A stretch of 64,000 nt of DNA from an uncultured Tateyamaria sp. (GTDB lineage: Bacteria; Pseudomonadota; Alphaproteobacteria; Rhodobacterales; Rhodobacteraceae): positions 186,001 to 250,000 of the forward strand of contig NZ_CANKXW010000004.1 of assembly GCF_947487805.1 (NCBI RefSeq), in the 5' to 3' direction. The position numbers were made by a program, and so were the translations under genes. This document shows, one piece after another, positions 28,553 to 37,122 of this stretch; within the stretch, counting starts at the first letter, position 1, and each line of letters opens with the position of its first letter. Below the pieces are notes generated by a model that worked only from the letters and a program-made list of their open reading frames with translations, was not told the DNA's origin and did not search any database.

Positions 28553-29151
28553 TGGCGCCTTCGGTTGTTCTGGCTTCTGGTTCTCAAATCCGCGCGCAGC
28601 TGCTGCGAAACGCGGGTCTGCAGTTTGACGTTCAAATCGCCCGCGTTGACGAAGAGACGGTCAAGACGGCGTTGCTGGCAGAACAGGCCAACCCCCGCGA
28701 CATTGCCGATACTCTGGCCGAGATGAAAGCCAAACGCGTCGCCGACAAGATGCCGGACGCGATGGTGATCGGCTGCGATCAGGTGCTGGCGTTTGACGGG
28801 CAGATCCTGTCGAAACCCAAGGACAAGGCGGATGCCAAGGCGCAACTGATCGCGATGCGCGGAGAACGTCACATGTTGCTGTCCGCAGCCGTGATCTATC
28901 ACGAGGGAAAACCGATTTGGCGGCATGTCGGCACGGTCCGTCTGAGGATGCGGAATGTGTCCGATGCGTATCTCGATGGATATATCGACCGAAATTGGGA
29001 TGACATACAGCACTCAGTTGGCGCATACCAACTGGAGGCCGAGGGGGTGCGCCTGTTCCAGAGCATCGAAGGGGACTATTTCCACGTGTTGGGAATGCCG
29101 CTTTTGGAACTGTTGTCGTTCCTGACGCTGCGTGGCGTGATCGAAGCATGA
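28552..29151 (+). CDS. maf: Maf-family nucleotide pyrophosphatase
   Basis: Maf proteins hydrolyse non-canonical nucleoside triphosphates such as modified pyrimidine nucleotides. The 199-aa product has the family motif [16 protein letters not shown], the DADQ-like VIGCDQVL and [18 protein letters not shown] (split YQLEAEG, IEGDY). It is the first gene to the right of the origin and begins at a DnaA box with little room for a ribosome site. It overlaps aroE by 4 nt (ATGA). Confidence 0.9.
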   Translation: MAPSVVLASGSQIRAQLLRNAGLQFDVQIARVDEETVKTALLAEQANPRDIADTLAEMKAKRVADKMPDAMVIGCDQVLAFDGQILSKPKDKADAKAQLIAMRGERHMLLSAAVIYHEGKPIWRHVGTVRLRMRNVSDAYLDGYIDRNWDDIQHSVGAYQLEAEGVRLFQSIEGDYFHVLGMPLLELLSFLTLRGVIEA

Positions 29152-29996
29152 CAAACGAGACGACGATGTCAGACAAGATACCATTGGCGGGTGTGATCGG
29201 GTCCCCGATTGCGCATTCGAAATCTCCGCAGATACACCGACACTGGCTCAAGACCTATGGGCTGGCCGGGGATTACATCCCGATGGATGTCGCCACGCAG
29301 GATCTGGAAACTGTGCTGCGCACATTGCCCAAGGCGGGTTTTGTTGGTGTGAACGTGACGATCCCACACAAAGAGGCCGCGCTGGAAATTGCAGATCTGG
29401 TAACGGATCGTGCCACGCTGATCGGTGCGGCGAATACGCTGATTTTTCGCAAGGACGGGCAGATCCATGCGGATAATACCGACGGCTATGGTTTTCTCGA
29501 GAACCTGAAGGCCGGCGCACCGGGTTGGGTGCCATCCCTTGGCCCCGCGGCTGTACTGGGTGCCGGGGGTGCTGCGCGTGCGGTGGTTGCGTCGCTGCTG
29601 GATGCGGGTGTGCCCGAGATTTTATTGAGCAACCGGACGCGCGTGCGCGCCGAAAAGCTGGCCGATGATTTTGGCAACCGTGTGACGGTTGTGGATTGGG
29701 TGCAGGCCGGCAACATGATCGATGATGCCGCACTGGTCGTCAACACGACCTCACTGGGCATGATTGGGAAACAGGCGATGCGTGTCCCCTTGGATGGTCT
29801 GCGCAAAGGCGTTTTTGTGACCGATCTCGTCTATGCCCCTTTGCGGACTGACCTCTTGGCCACCGCCGAAGAGGCCGGATGCATCACCGTCGATGGTCTG
29901 GGCATGCTCTTGCATCAGGCTGTGCCCGCATTCGAGCGGTGGTTCGGACAGCGGCCCGAAGTGGACAGCGCCACACGGGCGGCTGCATTGCGATGA
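29148..29996 (+). CDS. aroE: Shikimate dehydrogenase (NADP+)
   Basis: AroE reduces 3-dehydroshikimate to shikimate in aromatic amino-acid synthesis. The 282-aa protein has the shikimate-binding [12 protein letters not shown] and NVTIPHK (catalytic Lys), NTDGYGF, and the NADP loop [11 protein letters not shown] followed by NRTRVRA. The ATG at 29148 overlaps the maf stop; an in-frame ATG at 29166 is an alternative. It overlaps coaE by 4 nt, giving a tight maf-aroE-coaE-dnaQ operon. Confidence 0.96.
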   Translation: MTNETTMSDKIPLAGVIGSPIAHSKSPQIHRHWLKTYGLAGDYIPMDVATQDLETVLRTLPKAGFVGVNVTIPHKEAALEIADLVTDRATLIGAANTLIFRKDGQIHADNTDGYGFLENLKAGAPGWVPSLGPAAVLGAGGAARAVVASLLDAGVPEILLSNRTRVRAEKLADDFGNRVTVVDWVQAGNMIDDAALVVNTTSLGMIGKQAMRVPLDGLRKGVFVTDLVYAPLRTDLLATAEEAGCITVDGLGMLLHQAVPAFERWFGQRPEVDSATRAAALR

Positions 29997-30586
29997 GTTT
30001 TCTGCTGGGCCTCACGGGCTCCATCGGCATGGGCAAGTCGACCACGGCGCAGATGTTCGTGGATGAAGGTTGTGCGCTATGGGATGCGGATGCGGCAGTT
30101 CATCGTCTCTATGCCAAGGGTGGCGCCGCTGTTGGTCCACTGTCATCCGAATTCCCGAACGTCATCGAAAATGGCGCGGTGTTGCGAGCCAAATTGCGCG
30201 ACGTCATCCAACAACACCCCAAGGCCCTGGCCCGTATCGAACAGATTGCGCACCCTTTGGTCGCGGGGGATCGCGCCGCGTTCATCGACCAACAAACGGC
30301 GCAGGTGATTGTCCTCGACATCCCCCTGCTGTTCGAAACCGGCGGCCACGCGGCGATGGATGCGGTCGCCGTGGTGTACGTATCAGACGATGTTCAGGAA
30401 CAACGCGTGATGGCGCGCGGCACCATGACCCGCGACCAGTTCCTTGCGATCAAGGCCAAACAGATGCCAGCCGATGAAAAACGCGAGCTGGCGGATTATG
30501 TGATCGAAACCGATGACATGGACACGGCCCGCGCCCAGGTGCGATATGTCATGGCAGACATCAGGAACAGGATCGACCATGCGTGA
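29993..30586 (+). CDS. coaE: Dephospho-CoA kinase
   Basis: CoaE phosphorylates dephospho-CoA to CoA, the last step of coenzyme A synthesis. The 197-aa product starts [18 protein letters not shown] with the P-loop at about residues 8-16, and has the lid region MARGTMTRDQFLAIKAKQMP. The frame is open further upstream in aroE, but the ATG at 29993 overlapping the aroE stop (ATGA) fits the family. It overlaps dnaQ by 8 nt. Confidence 0.95.
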   Translation: MSFLLGLTGSIGMGKSTTAQMFVDEGCALWDADAAVHRLYAKGGAAVGPLSSEFPNVIENGAVLRAKLRDVIQQHPKALARIEQIAHPLVAGDRAAFIDQQTAQVIVLDIPLLFETGGHAAMDAVAVVYVSDDVQEQRVMARGTMTRDQFLAIKAKQMPADEKRELADYVIETDDMDTARAQVRYVMADIRNRIDHA

Positions 30587-31265
30587 GATTGTACTGGATA
30601 CGGAAACCACCGGCTTCGACCCCGAAGGTGGGGACCGCATTGTCGAGATTGGCGCGATTGAACTGATCGGCCACGTGCCGACGGATAACGTGTTTCACGA
30701 ATACATCGATCCGGAACGCTCCATGCCCCAAGAGGCGTTTGAGGTTCACGGTCTGGGTGACGATTTCCTGCGGGGAAAGCCGAAATTCGCCCAGTTAGGG
30801 CAGAAATTTCTGGATTTCATCGGTGATGCCAAGCTGGTCATCCACAACGCGGCGTTCGACATGAAATTCCTCAATGCCGAGCTGAAATGGATGGGTTTGC
30901 CGCAAATCCCCTATGACCGGGCCATCGATACGCTGGATATCGCGCGTCGCCGGTTCCCGGGCTCGCCTGCTTCGCTTGATGCGCTGTGCCGCCGGTTCGC
31001 AATCGATAACTCCGCCCGGACACTACACGGCGCACTTCTGGACAGCGAAATCCTGGCCGAAGTCTATCTGGAGCTGATCGGCGGTCGCCAGCCTGATTTC
31101 GCCCTTTCCAATGACGCGGGCCGGTCGGAATCGACATCGGCGGGCTCGGATTGGGTGATCCCGCCACGTCCCCGCGCCCTACCCGACCGCATCAACGAAG
31201 CAGAACAAGCCGCGCATGCGGATTTCGTGGCGAAACTCGGCGAAAAATCGCTCTGGCAAAATTGA
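30579..31265 (+). CDS. dnaQ: DNA polymerase III epsilon subunit (proofreading exonuclease)
   Basis: DnaQ is the 3'-5' proofreading exonuclease of the replicative polymerase. The 228-aa protein shows ExoI (VLDTETTGFDPEGGDRIVE, with Asp-x-Glu), ExoII (HNAAFDMKFLNAEL) and ExoIII (HGALLDSEILAEVYLEL, with His and Asp). The C-terminal tail (PRPRALPDRINEAEQAAH) would bind the polymerase alpha subunit. The start at 30579 overlaps coaE by 8 nt. A strong hairpin terminator follows. Confidence 0.96.
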   Translation: MREIVLDTETTGFDPEGGDRIVEIGAIELIGHVPTDNVFHEYIDPERSMPQEAFEVHGLGDDFLRGKPKFAQLGQKFLDFIGDAKLVIHNAAFDMKFLNAELKWMGLPQIPYDRAIDTLDIARRRFPGSPASLDALCRRFAIDNSARTLHGALLDSEILAEVYLELIGGRQPDFALSNDAGRSESTSAGSDWVIPPRPRALPDRINEAEQAAHADFVAKLGEKSLWQN

Positions 31266-31298
31266 AAACGCCCGCTGCGGTTCGGCAACGGGCGTTTC
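31266..31298. terminator. Bidirectional intrinsic terminator between dnaQ and secB
   Basis: AAACGCCCG (31266-31274) pairs perfectly with CGGGCGTTT (31289-31297) around a 14-nt loop. The stem ends in an A-run on one side and a T-run on the other, so it can serve convergent dnaQ (plus) and secB (minus). Confidence 0.8.
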
Positions 31299-31319
31299 CT
31301 TGGTCAGTTCGAAAGATTG

Positions 31320-31799
31320 TTACGCGTCAGCGGGCGATGCTTCGCTTTGACGGCGTGCGATTTCATTCCGGTACAGCGACACAAAGTCGATGTTTTCGAG
31401 GTTGAGCGGCGGGAAACCACCGTCACGCGTGATGTCGCTGACGACGCGGCGCAGGAACGGGAAAATCATCCGCGGGCATTCGATCAAAAGGAATGGGTGA
31501 ATCTGGTCCTCAGGCACATTCTCGATGGAAAACAGCCCGACATAATCCAGCTCAAGCAGGAACAGAACAGCGTCGCCGCCCTTGTCCTTGGACGTGATGT
31601 TCATCTTGATCGAACATTCGTACTGGTTTTCCTGCGTGCGCTTTTTCGCATCAAGGTTCACCTGAACCTGGACGTCCGGTGTCACGTCAGACCCGGCGCC
31701 TTTTTGGGCTACAATGTTTTCAAAGGACATATCGCGCACAAATTGCCCAAGAACGCGCATTTGCGGCTGTGCGGGCGGTGCTGCTTGTTCGTCTGCCAT
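31320..31799 (-). CDS. secB: Protein-export chaperone SecB
   Basis: SecB keeps preproteins unfolded and hands them to SecA. The 159-aa protein has the family sequence RVLGQFVRDMSFENI near the N terminus, VQVNLDAKKR, and CPRMIFPFLRRVVSDITRDGGFPPLNL (split CPRMIFPFLRR and GGFPPLNL). It is a single gene convergent with dnaQ; gene order dnaQ-secB-fxsA-Tim44-like is common near alphaproteobacterial origins. Confidence 0.96.
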   Translation of the reverse strand: MADEQAAPPAQPQMRVLGQFVRDMSFENIVAQKGAGSDVTPDVQVQVNLDAKKRTQENQYECSIKMNITSKDKGGDAVLFLLELDYVGLFSIENVPEDQIHPFLLIECPRMIFPFLRRVVSDITRDGGFPPLNLENIDFVSLYRNEIARRQSEASPADA

Positions 31800-31857
31800 A
31801 ATTACTCTCCTGGCGGAATTTGAATTCGTGAACTGTTAACAGCTTGTAGATGCAGCC

Positions 31858-32337
31858 TCAATGCTTGGTCCACCCCGATGGACCATTGGTCTGTGTCTCA
31901 TCCTCGGAAACTTCGGAATATTGACCGTCGATGACGGTCGGATCCTGCGGCCGCGTGCGCTGATCAAACCCCTGGGCGTTGAACGAGGCCACGTGCACCC
32001 GCGCCTTGGCCCATTTGAATACGGCAAGCCGCACCGCCGGGATCAGCAAGGCAAAGCCAACGGCATCCGTGAAAAAACCGGGCGTCAACAACAGCGCGCC
32101 GGAAAACAGGATCATCGCGCCGTTTGCCAAGGCCTCGCTTGGGTCCTGCATCTGGCCAAAAGCAGTGCGCAATTGGTTCATGGCCAGCGCACCCTGCGCC
32201 CGCACCATCATTGTCCCGATGATCGCCGTGATGACGACAATTGCGAGGGTCCAGCCCAGCCCGATTGCACCGCCCACTTGGATGAACAATGCAATCTCGA
32301 TCAATGGAACAAGCAGAAAAGCAACAAACAGCCACAT
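31858..32337 (-). CDS. fxsA: FxsA-family membrane protein
   Basis: FxsA is a small cytoplasmic-membrane protein; in E. coli its overproduction relieves exclusion of phage T7 by the F plasmid, but its normal role is unclear. The 159-aa product has hydrophobic segments at about residues 1-18, 24-45 and 72-100, with LLVPLIEIALFIQVGGAIG and LLLTPGFFTDAVGFALLIP as the conserved parts, and a polar C-terminal tail. I use the ATG at 32337 (MWLFVAF) with AAAGGA 8 nt upstream; an ATG three codons earlier overlaps that ribosome site. It diverges from the Tim44-like gene. Confidence 0.88.
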   Translation of the reverse strand: MWLFVAFLLVPLIEIALFIQVGGAIGLGWTLAIVVITAIIGTMMVRAQGALAMNQLRTAFGQMQDPSEALANGAMILFSGALLLTPGFFTDAVGFALLIPAVRLAVFKWAKARVHVASFNAQGFDQRTRPQDPTVIDGQYSEVSEDETQTNGPSGWTKH

Positions 32338-32466
32338 ATGCGACATCCTTTCGTGTGGGTGTGATCCCCGTGCAGTGGACTTGCTGCACCCTTGCACCTA
32401 CATAAGGAACGGATGTGGCCGTTGCCACCTGGGCCGTCAGATCAAGCTCCTAAACACGAGGTAAGA

Positions 32467-33126
32467 ATGAATTCTCCGCTGATCCAGCTTCTTGTGCTTG
32501 CCGGCATTGCCGTATTTCTGATCTTGCGCCTGAAAAACGTTCTTGGCACGCGCGAGGGGTTTGAACAGCCCCCCGTGCCCAAGCCCGCAAATGACCGTCT
32601 GGGCGGTCCCAACCTCGAAGTGATCGAGGGCGGGCCTGATCTGGACATCACCGACCATGTTGACCCCGACAGCAACGCTGCCAAGGCACTGGCCGAGATG
32701 AAGCGTGTCGAGCCATCGTTCAACGTCGCCGATTTCCTGCAAGGTGCGCGCGGTGCCTACGAGATGATCGTCATGGGTTACGAACGCGGAGAGTTGAGCG
32801 AAATCCAACCGTTCCTGTCCGAAGAGATCTATGAAAGCTTTGTTGACGGCGTCGCTGCGCGCGAAGATCAGGGCCTGACCATCGAAGCCGAATTTATCGG
32901 TGTACGCGAGCTGAAGCTGATGGACGCGACCTATGATCCCGAGACTGGTGAGGGCGAGTTGACGATACGTTTTGTCGCTGAACTCACATCTGCTGTTCGC
33001 GATCAGGGTGGCGATATTGTAGAAGGTAGCCTGACCGAGGTAAAACGGCAGAAAGACGCATGGGCATTTGCGCGAACCATGGGGGCTGACGACCCGAATT
33101 GGCTATTGGTTTCTACAGACGCGTAA
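32467..33126 (+). CDS. Tim44-domain membrane-anchored protein
   Basis: The 219-aa protein has one N-terminal membrane helix (LIQLLVLAGIAVFLILRL), a polar linker, and from about residue 75 a Tim44-like domain (FLQGARGAYEMIVMGYERGEL, cut here to AYEMIVMGYERGEL). The same domain occurs in the mitochondrial import motor protein Tim44; bacterial relatives (TimA) are alphaproteobacterial but their partner is uncertain. Its position beside secB and fxsA suggests a role at the membrane. AGGTAAGA precedes the ATG. It overlaps the mltA start by 28 nt. Confidence 0.87.
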   Translation: MNSPLIQLLVLAGIAVFLILRLKNVLGTREGFEQPPVPKPANDRLGGPNLEVIEGGPDLDITDHVDPDSNAAKALAEMKRVEPSFNVADFLQGARGAYEMIVMGYERGELSEIQPFLSEEIYESFVDGVAAREDQGLTIEAEFIGVRELKLMDATYDPETGEGELTIRFVAELTSAVRDQGGDIVEGSLTEVKRQKDAWAFARTMGADDPNWLLVSTDA

Positions 33127-34157
33127 TTGGCTCTTGTCTTGGCCTTTTCTGTGCGGTGGCCGGTTTGACCGGCCCCGTTGCGGCTGACGTCCGGTATTCC
33201 GTGCTCGACTTTGCCAGCCTGGATGGCTGGGCCGAGGATGATCACGCCGCAGCACTCACCACATTCACCAACACCTGCCGGGATATGAAAGATCCGGATT
33301 GGTCGTCGCTATGCGCGCTGGCCAAGGACAGCACGGACGCCAAGGCGTTTTTTGAACTGTTCTTCCGTCCCGTCCTGATCGAAGACGGCAACCCGGCGCT
33401 GTTCACCGGCTATTTCGAGCCCGAACTTGATGGGGCGTTGCGGCGCAGCAGCAGGTATCGGTACCCGGTCTATGCTATGCCGCGCGAGGCGCGCGTGTCC
33501 CGCCCATGGCTGACCCGTCGTCAGATCCTCGAAGGGGATCGCATGTCTGGCCGTGGTCTGGAAATTGCCTGGGTGGATGACCCGGTCGAGCTGTTCTTTC
33601 TCCAGATCCAGGGATCGGGTCGCATCCGGTTGCCCAACGGGTCGACGATCCGGGTGGGCTATGCCGGGTCAAACGGACATGAATACCGGTCCATCGGAGC
33701 CGAACTGGTGCGGCGCGGCACATACGCCCCGCATCAGGTCAGCGCACAGGTCATCAAGAACTGGGTCAAACGTAACCCCTTTGACGGCACGCAACTGCTC
33801 TACCACAACCCCTCTTACGTATTCTTTCGCGAGGTGAGCGAAGTCCCCGCGGATCGTGGCCCTTTGGGCGCCATGAATCGATCGATCACCACGATGCGCT
33901 CGATTGCGGTGGACCCGGCCTTTGTCACGCTGGGCTCCCCTGTTTGGGTGGAAAAGGATGGCAAATCCCCGCTGCGGCGGTTGATGATCGCCCAGGACAC
34001 CGGGTCAGCGATCAAGGGCGCACAGCGTGCGGATGTGTTCTTTGGCACGGGTGACAGGGCGGGCCGCGAGGCCGGGCGCCTGCGTGATCCGGGCCGCATG
34101 ATGGTGCTGATGCCGATCCAGCGCGCCTATGCCCTGCTGCCAGAAAGCGCGATATGA
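33099..34157 (+). CDS. mltA: Membrane-bound lytic murein transglycosylase A
   Basis: MltA cleaves peptidoglycan glycan strands to 1,6-anhydro-muramyl products in the periplasm. The 352-aa product has an N-terminal signal peptide (IGSCLGLFCAVAGLTGPVAA), the MltA domain (LFTGYFEPELDG, QGSGRIRLPNGSTIRVGYAG) and a C-terminal 3D domain with AQDTGSAIKGAQRADVFFG, whose aspartates include the catalytic one. There is no clear lipobox Cys at the cleavage site. The start is TTG at 33099, within the end of the Tim44-like gene, and is the only start that keeps the signal peptide. Confidence 0.93.
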   Translation: MAIGFYRRVIGSCLGLFCAVAGLTGPVAADVRYSVLDFASLDGWAEDDHAAALTTFTNTCRDMKDPDWSSLCALAKDSTDAKAFFELFFRPVLIEDGNPALFTGYFEPELDGALRRSSRYRYPVYAMPREARVSRPWLTRRQILEGDRMSGRGLEIAWVDDPVELFFLQIQGSGRIRLPNGSTIRVGYAGSNGHEYRSIGAELVRRGTYAPHQVSAQVIKNWVKRNPFDGTQLLYHNPSYVFFREVSEVPADRGPLGAMNRSITTMRSIAVDPAFVTLGSPVWVEKDGKSPLRRLMIAQDTGSAIKGAQRADVFFGTGDRAGREAGRLRDPGRMMVLMPIQRAYALLPESAI

Positions 34158-34747
34158 GCCGCCGCAAGCTGAACGCCGAAGAAAAGGAACTGTGGCAGCG
34201 TGTTGCGGCCAAGACCGAACGGCTGCATCCGCAAAAACAGTTCGACCCCGAAGACTTTGTCACGCCCACCCCTGCGCCCAAGTCGCGCGCAAAACCGGTT
34301 TTTGAGGTTTTGCCCGCGCGCAACGTGGCGACGTCAAAAAATGGCCGCACCAGCGCATCTTTGGCGCCCACCATCATGGATCAGGTCAAGGCGATGCCGG
34401 TTCAGATGGACAAGAAGTCTTTTGGTCAGCTCAAACGGGGCAAGCTGCGGCCTGAGGGCAAGTTGGACCTCCACGGCATGACGCAGGACCGCGCCCACCC
34501 AGCACTGACCGGGTTCATCATGAAGGCGCACGCGCAGGGCAAGCGTCTCGTGCTCGTGGTGACAGGCAAGGGCAAGAACCGTGATGACGGCGGGCCGATT
34601 CCGGTCCGGTTCGGAGTGTTGCGGCATCAGGTGCCACAATGGCTGAGTACGCCTCCGCTGTCCGGCGTTGTCTTGCAAGTCAGCCAGGCCCATCTGCGTC
34701 ACGGCGGCGAGGGTGCCTATTACGTCTATCTACGCCGCGCCCGGTAA
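34154..34747 (+). CDS. Smr-domain protein
   Basis: This 197-aa protein carries a C-terminal Smr domain, a possible nuclease fold also found at the end of MutS2. The signature LDLHGMTQDRAHPALTGF and the glycine loop VVTGKGKN are present, with HLRHGGEGAYYVYLRR at the end. The N-terminal about 95 residues are charged and poorly conserved. It overlaps mltA by 4 nt (ATGA) and the convergent MFS gene by 18 nt. Substrate is unknown. Confidence 0.88.
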   Translation: MSRRKLNAEEKELWQRVAAKTERLHPQKQFDPEDFVTPTPAPKSRAKPVFEVLPARNVATSKNGRTSASLAPTIMDQVKAMPVQMDKKSFGQLKRGKLRPEGKLDLHGMTQDRAHPALTGFIMKAHAQGKRLVLVVTGKGKNRDDGGPIPVRFGVLRHQVPQWLSTPPLSGVVLQVSQAHLRHGGEGAYYVYLRRAR

Positions 34748-35974
34748 ATCCGCGCGCGACCGGTGCACGCCGATCCACATACAAATGCTGGCAAACACGA
34801 AATAGAGTGCGACGCCGATATATTGCGTGTTCAGGTCCACGCCGGCGTCGATCAAAATGCCGGTGATGCCCGGCCCGATGGCAGACCCCAGAACCATGAC
34901 CGCAGCCGCCATCGCCTTGATCGATCCGATGTTGCGCGTGCCATAAAACTCGGCCCAGAACGCATTGGGCAAGGTCGCATTCGCGCCTGTCGTCATCGCC
35001 AGAAACACAAACCCGATCGCGGCATGGAACAGCGTGCCGGACGCGGCAAAGATCAGGAACGCGGCCACCATCGGCAATTGGTAGAGCGAGATCAGCCGCG
35101 CCGTGCCAAACCTGTCCAACGCAAGGCCAGATACGACCATCGCGGCAATGCCCACCACGGTATAAAGCGGGAAGACAGACACCAGTGACAAGTGGCTCCA
35201 CCCTTTGATCTCAGCGAAATAGACCTGTTGGAAAAAGAACGCCGTATTGAACGCCGACGGCCCCAAGAGTGCCGGAACCATGAACCAGAATAGCGGATGG
35301 GCCAGCGTGTCGCGCCGCGTCCAGTGTCTGTTGTTCATGCCGGTCGATTGGTTTTCCTCGGCCATGGATTGGGGCGTGCGTTCCTTGCGCAACAGCATCA
35401 GCAGCAGCGGGATACCGATCAGGGCCACACACCCAGCTCCGACCCACAGGAACCGCCAATGAAACAGCGTCAAGAGCGCCACAAAAGTCAGCGGCAGCAC
35501 CGCCTCGCCCACGGAAAACCCCAACGTTGCCACCGACAGTGCCCGACCGCGCGTCGCCACGAACCATCGGGCCATCGCGACAATGGCGATATGGCTGGTC
35601 ATGCCCTGCCCGGTCAGCCGTAAGGCAAAAATCACGACTGGCAGCAGGATGGCATAGGGATTCGCGGCCATCGCAAAACAGGACGCGGCCAACAGAGCCA
35701 GCACCGCAATCCCAAGCGTTCGCGCGCGAAACATATCCGTCAGACCGCCTGTCCAGATCATCACGCCGGCCGACATGGTTGTGCCCATCGAATAGATACC
35801 ACCCCAAGCGCCGTGCGACAGTTCAAAGTCCTGCTGAATCTGCGCAGCAAAGATCGAGATGAAAAACGTCTGACCGAACGAAGACAGCAGCGTCAGCAAC
35901 GCCCCCGCCGCCAGCCAACTGCGGTTTTCCGTCAGGAAGGGCACAAGGCCGGGACGGGGCGGAGGCGTGCCCAC
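34730..35974 (-). CDS. Major facilitator superfamily transporter
   Basis: This 414-aa protein has about twelve hydrophobic segments typical of MFS carriers, such as LAAGALLTLLSSFGQTFFIS near the start and an internal MVVSGLALDRFGTARL loop resembling the MFS signature at its mid-point. Substrate is unknown. The start is GTG at 35974, overlapping the upstream esterase stop as TAGTG, so the two are translationally coupled. The 3' end overlaps the Smr-domain gene by 18 nt in antisense. Confidence 0.85.
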   Translation of the reverse strand: MGTPPPRPGLVPFLTENRSWLAAGALLTLLSSFGQTFFISIFAAQIQQDFELSHGAWGGIYSMGTTMSAGVMIWTGGLTDMFRARTLGIAVLALLAASCFAMAANPYAILLPVVIFALRLTGQGMTSHIAIVAMARWFVATRGRALSVATLGFSVGEAVLPLTFVALLTLFHWRFLWVGAGCVALIGIPLLLMLLRKERTPQSMAEENQSTGMNNRHWTRRDTLAHPLFWFMVPALLGPSAFNTAFFFQQVYFAEIKGWSHLSLVSVFPLYTVVGIAAMVVSGLALDRFGTARLISLYQLPMVAAFLIFAASGTLFHAAIGFVFLAMTTGANATLPNAFWAEFYGTRNIGSIKAMAAAVMVLGSAIGPGITGILIDAGVDLNTQYIGVALYFVFASICMWIGVHRSRADLPGAA

Positions 35975-37068
35975 TATCGTGCGCTTTGCTGCGATGTTAC
36001 CGCAGCGGAAACCGGTGCAAAGATGCGCCTTTGGCCGGGCAACAGCACGGTGGCCCCCGTGCGCCCGCGCAGGAACTCACGATCAAGGTCCGAAGACCGG
36101 CGCATCAACTGTATCAGGGCGGGCGAGCTTCCGGCGACAAAGTGGTTGCCGGAGCGGCGGTCTGAAAAGGCGGACACATCCACCACGGTGATCGGCAGAT
36201 CGGCAATCGCATCTGCGTTCTGAATATTGCCCAACTGCGTTTTCTGCCCGCGCAGACGCGACGACAGCCGCAGCACGGCATCCTTGCGCGACACGAAAAC
36301 GACAAAGGGATCGGGGATTGTCTGAATGCGCTCGAACTGGCTGCGGAACACGTCGATATTCACGTCGGGGGACATCAGGATCACGCCGTCTATGTTGCGC
36401 CCGACCCAGCCCGGATCGGCGATTTCGCGTTGACGAAATGTCTCCATCACCAGGGCGCTGCCCATGGAGTGTGCCACGACGATGATATTTGGCTGACCCG
36501 CGGCACGAATGGCAACCAAAAGGTCCGCCAGACCGTCGCGGGCAAACAGCGCGCTGTCCCGGTCGTATTCATAACCCAATGGATTGCCGCGGCTGGGCCA
36601 GGAATAGCTGACATGCGCACCCGGCAGTTCAAGATCATGGGCCAATTGGGCCATGCGAAACGCGGAGTCGCTAAAGCTGTTGTTGAACCCGTGGACAAAG
36701 ACAACCACGTCCCGGCTGTCTCTGGCCTGTGCCTTGATCTCTTGGGACAGGCGTTGCGAGAACCCCGCGGCACTGGCAAAGCGGCTCATTTCCGCAAGGG
36801 CAAAATCGCGTTCGGGCTTGGGTTTGTCGAATCCGTCGGACACGGTGCCAAGGCTGCGTTCTGGCGGGATGGACACTGTGGCCTCGATCAGGCTGAGTGT
36901 TTCGGAACGGCCGATGCCAAACTCGCCTGCCTCGTTGATGGCCCGTGTGGTGCCGATGAAAACGGTCTTGTTCAGACCAAAGTTCAACGCATCGGGGATG
37001 ATCGGCGCGGCTGTTCTGTCGCTGCACCCGAACAGGGCCAAGGCACCTAGCAAAGCGATCCACCGCAT
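35974..37068 (-). CDS. Alpha/beta-hydrolase lipoprotein (DUF900-type esterase)
   Basis: This 364-aa protein starts with a lipoprotein signal peptide (MRWIALLGALALFGCSD, lipobox LFGC with Cys15), so it is probably attached to a membrane facing the periplasm. Residues after about 120 form an alpha/beta hydrolase: DVVVFVHGFNNSF (oxyanion region) and VVAHSMGSALVM with the nucleophile Ser in HSMGS. It belongs to the DUF900 esterase/lipase-like family; substrate unknown. It is coupled to the MFS gene downstream and starts 54 nt behind hslU on the same strand. Confidence 0.85.
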   Translation of the reverse strand: MRWIALLGALALFGCSDRTAAPIIPDALNFGLNKTVFIGTTRAINEAGEFGIGRSETLSLIEATVSIPPERSLGTVSDGFDKPKPERDFALAEMSRFASAAGFSQRLSQEIKAQARDSRDVVVFVHGFNNSFSDSAFRMAQLAHDLELPGAHVSYSWPSRGNPLGYEYDRDSALFARDGLADLLVAIRAAGQPNIIVVAHSMGSALVMETFRQREIADPGWVGRNIDGVILMSPDVNIDVFRSQFERIQTIPDPFVVFVSRKDAVLRLSSRLRGQKTQLGNIQNADAIADLPITVVDVSAFSDRRSGNHFVAGSSPALIQLMRRSSDLDREFLRGRTGATVLLPGQRRIFAPVSAAVTSQQSAR

Positions 37069-37122
37069 GTCTACACCGTTTGGTTCAGATGTTGGTGCTG
37101 TAGCCCAACGTGGCCCAAACGG

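Noticed and set aside
29086-29101. Third parS-like site containing CACGTG in maf
   Set aside because: Only the central six bases match; the flanking arms do not form the palindrome.
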